Shown in pieces: positions 59,887-64,000 of a DNA stretch of 64,000 bases. The notes under the pieces are model-generated. The model ran no database searches and was not told the origin of the DNA. It worked only from the letters and a program-made list of their open reading frames with translations. Source of the stretch: Thermanaerothrix solaris. Lineage in GTDB: Bacteria > Chloroflexota > Anaerolineae > Anaerolineales > Anaerolineaceae. The stretch is taken from the NCBI RefSeq assembly GCF_032334255.1, contig NZ_JAUHMF010000002.1, forward strand, positions 1,116,001 through 1,180,000, in the 5' to 3' direction. Numbering within the stretch: the stretch's first letter is position 1; every line of letters begins with the position of its first letter. Both the position numbers and the translations under genes were made by a program.

Positions 59887-60483
59887 TCAGGCGCTCGCAG
59901 TGTCCTTGGCCTCGACTTGGGGGTTGGGGGTGCCCTCAGCCCCGGATGTTGGGGTCGCCTTCTTTTTCCCACCTTTAGCCGGCGCCAATACCATGGTCAT
60001 GGCTTTGCCTTCAAGGGTGGGCATTTGTTCAATGACCGAAACATCGGCCAATTCGGCTGCGATTTCCTTAAGATCCTCTAATGCAATTTCAGGATAGGTG
60101 ATCTCTCGCCCGCGGAAGCGGATCGTCACGCGGACCTTCATGCCCTCTTGCAGCCAGCGCCGCGCATCCCGGGTTTTGAAGGAACGGTGATGTTCGTTGG
60201 TCTTGGGGCGCAAGCGGATTTCTTTGACCTCAATCTTGGTCTGGGCCTTGCGGGCTTCACGCTCTTTTTTGGTTTTCTCGTAGAGGAACTTGCCGAAATC
60301 CATCACCCGGCATACGGGTGGGTTGGCGGTGGGGGCGACTTCAACCAGATCTAATTCGGCTTCGCGTGCTATTCGGAGCGCCTTTTCAATGGGCACGACC
60401 CCCAGATTCTCGCCATTGGGCCCTATCAGACGCACCTCTGGGACGCGAATCGCCTCGTTTACGCGGTAATTTGTCGTGCTAAT
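59887..60483 (-). CDS. infC: Translation initiation factor IF-3 (AUU start)
   Basis: A 198-residue factor keeping 30S free and checking the start codon. The reading starts with ATT (60481-60483, minus strand) after GAAAGGAGAGAACC: ISTTNYRVNEAIRVPEVRL matches the conserved IF-3 N-terminus, while the first standard start (GTG 60435) would lose 16 conserved residues. AUU starts are typical of infC, allowing IF-3 to repress its own message. Both domains are present; the C-terminus has an extra Lys/Thr/Glu tail. Confidence 0.94.
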   Translation of the reverse strand: MSTTNYRVNEAIRVPEVRLIGPNGENLGVVPIEKALRIAREAELDLVEVAPTANPPVCRVMDFGKFLYEKTKKEREARKAQTKIEVKEIRLRPKTNEHHRSFKTRDARRWLQEGMKVRVTIRFRGREITYPEIALEDLKEIAAELADVSVIEQMPTLEGKAMTMVLAPAKGGKKKATPTSGAEGTPNPQVEAKDTASA

Positions 60484-60523
60484 GGTTCTCTCCTTTCTCC
60501 TCGCTGGAATTTTGGGGTAATCA

Positions 60524-60587
60524 AATCAGTCCGTGGCAACGGACCGATTGTAATTAGATATTACCATACCTGTTTTGAGCATGTCAA
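60524..60587 (-). promoter_or_regulatory. infC promoter and leader hairpin
   Basis: Minus strand: TTGACA (60582-60587), 18 bases, TAATAT (60558-60563). In the leader lies a hairpin with a perfect 6-bp core, GTCCGT-loop-ACGGAC (60529-60544), extended by AATC/GATT arms (60524-60549). It may take part in control of the ribosomal operon. Confidence 0.7.
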
Positions 60588-60626
60588 CTGAAATTTGCAG
60601 GGAGCTTGACCTCATTAATGTTCCCT

Positions 60627-61064
60627 CTACTGCTCGAGCCAGATGGTCACCGGACCATCGTTCAGAATATTCACGAGCATATGGGCGCCAAAAACGCCTT
60701 GTTGCACGGGGATGCTATAGGATTTCAGTTGTTCTACGAAAGCCTCTACCAGAGGACGAGCCACATCGGGTGGGGCAGCCTGAGTAAATGATGGGCGATT
60801 CCCTTTTCGCGTATCGGCATAAAGGGTGAACTGGGAGACGACTAGCGCTTCCCCTTTCACCTCCTGGATAGAAAGGTTCATCTTGCCGGCGTCATCTTCA
60901 AAGACGCGTAAAAAAGCAATCTTACGTGCCAGAGCGGCCGCTTTCTCGGGAGTATCCTCTAGCCCCACGCCCAGCAGAATGGCGAAACCAGGCCCGATAT
61001 GGGCCACGGTTTGGCCCTCTACCTGAACACTAGCTTCACGCACGCGTTGGAGCAGTGCCCGCAT
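60627..61064 (-). CDS. dtd: D-aminoacyl-tRNA deacylase
   Basis: A 145-residue enzyme that removes D-amino acids from tRNA. It has MRALLQRVREASV, the SQFTLYADTRKGNRPSF motif and the cross-subunit NDGPVTIWLE (Gly-Pro) motif. Its start shares one base with the trpS stop, so the two are coupled. Confidence 0.96.
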   Translation of the reverse strand: MRALLQRVREASVQVEGQTVAHIGPGFAILLGVGLEDTPEKAAALARKIAFLRVFEDDAGKMNLSIQEVKGEALVVSQFTLYADTRKGNRPSFTQAAPPDVARPLVEAFVEQLKSYSIPVQQGVFGAHMLVNILNDGPVTIWLEQ

Positions 61065-62053
61065 CAGGGTAACCCAATTGCTTCACGGACTTCCCGGATG
61101 GTTTGTTCGGCGATCACGCGCGCTCGCGCGGCGCCTTGGTGTAAGATGTCCCAAATCGTGTCTGGGTTTTGAGCAAGACCAGCCCGTTTTTCGCGGAACG
61201 GTGCCAAGTGCTCGTTGAGGTTGCGGGCCAAGAGACGCTTACAATCTACGCACCCGATGCCGGCGCGGCGGCATTCGATATTTACCATTTCGATTTCCTC
61301 GGGTTTGGAGAAAACTTTGTGCATGGTGAAGACATTGCATACATCGGGGTTGCCGGGATCGGTACGTCGCACCCGTTGTGGGTCGGTGACCATTTGCATC
61401 ACCCGCTGTAGGGTTTCTTCAGGTGTTGCGGCAAGTTCGATGTGGTTGTTAAGGCTTTTGCTCATCTTTTGTTGGCCGTCTATACCAAGGACTTTGGGCA
61501 CCTCAGTCACCTTCATCTCTGGCTCAATGAGCACCTGGGTATTGTAGCGGTAATTAAAAGATCGCACGACTTCGCGCGCGAACTCGATATGAGGAGCTTG
61601 ATCTAACCCTACGGGTACCAGATTGGCTTTGTAAAGGGCAATATCAGCGGTCATCAGCACCGGGTAGCCTACCAGCCCGTAATTCACGTTATGGGGTTGT
61701 TGACGTGCTTTTTCCTTAAAAGTAGGAAGGTCGGTCAACTTTCCTAATGGGGTGACCATTGAAAGGTAGGTGTGCAGTTCCATGACCTGTGGCACGTGTG
61801 ACTGCACGAAGATGATGCTTTTTTCAGGGTCAATCCCGGCGGCCAACCAATCCAGCGCCATCTCATAGGTGTTCTGGCGCAGTTCCTGCGTAGTTTCTAG
61901 TGTGGTCAGGGCGTGGACATCTACAATACAGTAAATGCAGTCATAATCTTCCTGGAGCGCTACATAATTGCGGATAGCGCCCAGGTAGTTGCCAAGATGT
62001 TGGCGGCCTGTGGGGCGAGCCCCGGAAAAGACACGACCTTTTTTCTGATTCAT
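61064..62053 (-). CDS. trpS: Tryptophanyl-tRNA synthetase
   Basis: A 329-residue class I synthetase: the HIGH-like motif in GARPTGRQHLGNYLGA, KMSKSLNNH loop, and a cysteine cluster near 240-260 (CNVFTMHK...CRRAGIGCVDCKRLL) as in some bacterial TrpRS with an iron-sulfur or zinc site. It overlaps the selenoprotein stop by 4 bp and is coupled to dtd. Confidence 0.95.
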   Translation of the reverse strand: MNQKKGRVFSGARPTGRQHLGNYLGAIRNYVALQEDYDCIYCIVDVHALTTLETTQELRQNTYEMALDWLAAGIDPEKSIIFVQSHVPQVMELHTYLSMVTPLGKLTDLPTFKEKARQQPHNVNYGLVGYPVLMTADIALYKANLVPVGLDQAPHIEFAREVVRSFNYRYNTQVLIEPEMKVTEVPKVLGIDGQQKMSKSLNNHIELAATPEETLQRVMQMVTDPQRVRRTDPGNPDVCNVFTMHKVFSKPEEIEMVNIECRRAGIGCVDCKRLLARNLNEHLAPFREKRAGLAQNPDTIWDILHQGAARARVIAEQTIREVREAIGLP

Positions 62054-62304
62054 CCTTGTCCTTCCTGTAAAAATTTTTTCACCAAAGTTAAGATTTCACC
62101 CGGTTCGGCGTGTCGCCCGGTCTTTAGTTTGGAATAAACCAGATGATCATTTACCGTGACCTCGAACCGTCCACCGTCTGAAGGGATGACCGTGATGGAC
62201 TCGATCTCGGGTTCGAAATTCTTCAACAATTCAGCCATCAGACCGATGGCGCGATCTGTGTAGTGTCAAACCGCGCAGTATTCGATGTTAATCCTAAGCA
62301 ACAT
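62050..62304 (-). CDS. SelW/Rdx family selenoprotein (CxxU, in-frame UGA)
   Basis: An 84-residue thioredoxin-like redox protein. Reading from ATG 62304 through TGA (62266-62268) gives INIEYC-A-V-Sec-HYTDRAIG, the CxxU redox motif of SelW/Rdx proteins (Cys10, Sec13). The rest (GGRFEVTVNDHLVYSK, TGRHAEPGEI) matches the family. AAGGA lies 5 bases before the ATG. Conventional calling would start at 62238, losing the active site. A SECIS-like hairpin follows the UGA. It is coupled to trpS. Substrate unknown; family members are linked to oxidative stress defence. Confidence 0.88.
62234..62250 (-). promoter_or_regulatory. Candidate bacterial SECIS element in the SelW-like gene
   Basis: Minus-strand hairpin GCCATC-GGTCT-GATGGC, a perfect 6-bp stem. 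Its loop begins with GG and lies 21 bases after the UGA, within the range of known bacterial SECIS elements. Confidence 0.7.
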
Positions 62305-62338
62305 TGTTCCTTCCCTCTTCGGATTTAGTGTGGCAAAA

Positions 62339-62346
62339 ATTATAAT
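62339..62346. promoter_or_regulatory. Overlapping divergent -10 boxes (ATTATAAT)
   Basis: TATAAT is read on both strands: minus 62339-62344, for the SelW-like gene, with TTTACC 17 bases upstream; plus 62341-62346, for the sugar transferase gene. Binding of polymerase on one strand should exclude the other. Confidence 0.55.
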
Positions 62347-62378
62347 CCAAGCGCGGAGTTTGGTAAAATGCAAAAGCG

Positions 62379-63026
62379 ATGCACTGGTTTCCCGAAGGTA
62401 TCCCTTGGTCAAAGCGTGTATTAGATTTGTTGTTGGTCCTTTTGGGGATGGTTATTGCATTGCCCCTCATGGGATTGATTGCCCTGGCTATTTTGCTGTT
62501 CGATGGTCCGCCTGTCTTTTTTTGTCAACCGAGGCCTGGTTATAAGGGACGGATCTTTAAATTATATAAATTTCGCACGATGCGCGAAGCCTATGATGCC
62601 AACGGTAACCTACTTCCGGATGCGCAACGCCTGACGCCGTTGGGGCAGTTTTTACGGGCGACTTCGCTGGATGAGTTACCCGAACTTTTTAATGTCTTGC
62701 GTGGGGAGATGAGCCTGGTGGGGCCGCGCCCGCTTTTAGTGGCTTATCTGGAGCGCTATACCCCGGAACAGATGCGACGACATGATGTTTTACCGGGAAT
62801 AACCGGTTGGGCGCAAGTTAATGGGCGTAATGCGCTCTCTTGGGAAGACAAGTTCCGTTTAGACGTCTGGTATGTTGATCACTGGTCATTATGGCTGGAC
62901 CTAAAAATCCTGGCTTTGACGGTCTGGAAAGTCCTGCGGCGCGAGGGAATCAATCAGCCAGGACAGGCAACCATGGAAGAATTCATGGGGTCTTCTGCAC
63001 AGGATCAAGGAGGCGTCAAAGGATAG
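62379..63026 (+). CDS. Bacterial sugar transferase (undecaprenyl-phosphate glycosyl-1-phosphate transferase)
   Basis: A 215-residue monotopic phosphoglycosyltransferase (WcaJ/PglC-like). It has one N-terminal membrane helix (about 15-38), FKLYKFRTMREAYD with the catalytic acidic pair region following, SLDELPELFNVLRGEMSLVGPRP and PGITGWAQVNGRN. It would start a lipid-linked glycan for exopolysaccharide or protein glycosylation. Start ATG 62379 has no clear ribosome site; TAAAAT lies 10 bases upstream. Confidence 0.92.
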   Translation: MHWFPEGIPWSKRVLDLLLVLLGMVIALPLMGLIALAILLFDGPPVFFCQPRPGYKGRIFKLYKFRTMREAYDANGNLLPDAQRLTPLGQFLRATSLDELPELFNVLRGEMSLVGPRPLLVAYLERYTPEQMRRHDVLPGITGWAQVNGRNALSWEDKFRLDVWYVDHWSLWLDLKILALTVWKVLRREGINQPGQATMEEFMGSSAQDQGGVKG

Positions 63027-64000
63027 ACCCAACCGGCTTGAAGGTCTTTGATAACCTGTTCGGCTAACCTTTGCCGTCCGGGGGTAAGCCACTGGGCATT
63101 GATATCTTTTAATGTAATGGGGACTGTGATGGTTGTGGCTTGTTTTTCTATCAACGCGGCTTGCCATGCCGTTTCCAGCCCTTGCTCAAGGTCAAACGTA
63201 ACCGTGACAGCCCAGTTCGATGGCGGTTTCTGAGGCAGCGCGGTGCCCAGCAATCTCCAGCCGGTTGATTCAAGCACCGGCAGGTAGTCAGGGATAAGCA
63301 GATCCGCGGGGACAAACAGTGTCTCCAGGCGATTCTTGTTAAGGTCAGCCAATGTGGTTTGTAACGTATCTGCGGTAGCATTAGGAGTGAGACTCGCAGA
63401 GACAGGGAAGGTAACGATAGGACCATAAGCGGGCACACAGCGTCCACATAAATAGAAAGCACCGTTGCGGAACGCCTGAGCCGTGGTATCTGCATCCCCG
63501 GGAAGTAAGGCGCCAGCGCGAAAATCGGGTGCAATCAGCACTGCAAGATAACCGGCCAAAAAATAAAGGTGGTCGTCGCGTAGAAGTACTTGGGTGAGGT
63601 TAGGCGATTCCGGTAGGGGGGCATTGGCGATAAAAATAAATGGGAGATCAGGATGTTGGGCGACAAGGGCATTGACATCGAAAGTTGAGGAAAGAAGAAC
63701 GACCAGGGCTGTGCTTGAGTCGCCAGCGTTGATTTGAGCGTTGCTCTGAACTTCGATCTCCCACCCTTGGCTGGTTGTCCGTTCGCGGATCCAGGTAATG
63801 ACACGATCTTCCCAAGGATTGCCCTCACTGATGATTATCACCTTTGAACGGGGAGAGGTAGTCGGGGTGGGGGTTAAGGGTATTTCAGTAGAAGATGGGG
63901 ACGCAGGTGCTGTTTCGGTGGATATGAGTGATGGCGAGGATACGGCGGGGGCGCACGCCACCAGGGTAACAAGTAAAACGAATAGGATTAAGGGGGCGAG
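63005..64000 (-). CDS. BMP-like periplasmic-binding lipoprotein (5' end cut by window)
   Basis: The frame is open to the right edge, and the last 13 codons before GTG 63961 encode a hydrophobic signal (LILFVLLVTLVAC), so the true start is beyond the window and 63961 is internal. After the lipobox Cys and a Ser/Thr/Pro linker come about 270 residues in a two-lobed BMP/type 1 binding-protein fold (KVIIISEGNPWEDRVITWI, LLRDDHLYFLAGYLAVLIAP). It is more divergent than the BMP protein at 45396. No transporter is adjacent in the window. It overlaps the convergent sugar transferase by 22 bp. Confidence 0.75.
   Translation of the reverse strand, partial: LAPLILFVLLVTLVACAPAVSSPSLISTETAPASPSSTEIPLTPTPTTSPRSKVIIISEGNPWEDRVITWIRERTTSQGWEIEVQSNAQINAGDSSTALVVLLSSTFDVNALVAQHPDLPFIFIANAPLPESPNLTQVLLRDDHLYFLAGYLAVLIAPDFRAGALLPGDADTTAQAFRNGAFYLCGRCVPAYGPIVTFPVSASLTPNATADTLQTTLADLNKNRLETLFVPADLLIPDYLPVLESTGWRLLGTALPQKPPSNWAVTVTFDLEQGLETAWQAALIEKQATTITVPITLKDINAQWLTPGRQRLAEQVIKDLQAGWVYPLTPP

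Noticed and set aside
1..64000. CRISPR arrays, insertion sequences, prophage, tRNA or rRNA genes
   Set aside because: No regularly spaced repeats, transposase or integrase genes, or tRNA/rRNA signatures were seen on either strand; a computed scan would be needed to exclude small or diverged examples.

Overview
The window looks like a chromosomal segment of a Chloroflexota bacterium, most likely of the class Anaerolineae (inference). The clues are lipoproteins with short Thr/Pro-rich linkers, a single-membrane-style YidC without a large periplasmic domain, a CIRCE-controlled groESL, BMP-type and polar amino acid ABC cassettes, GTG and TTG starts, and several promoters whose -10 box sits only 6-7 bases before the start codon. 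I see no phage genes, insertion sequences, CRISPR array, tRNA or rRNA. This is a core-genome region with a few unusual loci.

Layout. 1-1851: end of an unknown gene, a thymidylate-kinase-like protein with an altered P-loop, and a CHAD protein. 2001-7402 (minus): a large hybrid histidine kinase, a receiver-CpaE/TadZ-like protein and L-lactate dehydrogenase. 7621-10922: a KimA-type potassium transporter with two RCK (TrkA-like) subunits. 10988-15310: PlsY and the rpmH-rnpA-yidD-yidC-jag cluster, with an extra beta-propeller lipoprotein inserted. 15359-24771: glycosyltransferase, pyrimidine-nucleoside phosphorylase, a JAMM peptidase, a second PlsY, a metallo-beta-lactamase-fold hydrolase, an SPFH protein, selenophosphate synthetase and a gamma-glutamyltransferase. 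24815-32803: uvrC, a flippase-like membrane protein, an amino acid ABC transporter and a large surface protein. 32785-34234: a divergent pair, a cupin and a protoglobin-MoaD fusion. 34336-40700: Memo-like protein, priA, an M23 peptidase, rho and a YrdB-like protein. 41095-49865 (minus): trmD, an MFS carrier, a URO-D family protein and a BMP-type nucleoside ABC transporter. 49988-52589: two tandem TPR proteins. 52637-55686: groESL and a foldase lipoprotein. 56413-62304 (minus): DUF711, SpoU methyltransferase, macrodomain, rplT-rpmI-infC, dtd-trpS and a SelW-like selenoprotein. The right end carries a sugar transferase and a BMP-like lipoprotein cut by the window edge.

Most notable observations. 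(1) Two selenoprotein genes are hidden by in-frame UGA codons: selD (UGA at 22102-22104, at the catalytic position) and a SelW/Rdx-family protein (UGA at 62266-62268 on the minus strand). Each is followed by a hairpin fitting a bacterial SECIS element, so the cell appears to make and use selenocysteine. (2) A protoglobin fused to a MoaD/ThiS-like beta-grasp domain is transcribed divergently from a small cupin. Two FNR-type palindromes, TTGCG-N4-CGCAA, lie between them, and each is placed exactly where a class II activator site would be for one of the two promoters. This looks like a small, possibly undescribed gas- or redox-responsive module. (3) infC begins with AUU. (4) Leaderless promoters recur across the window.
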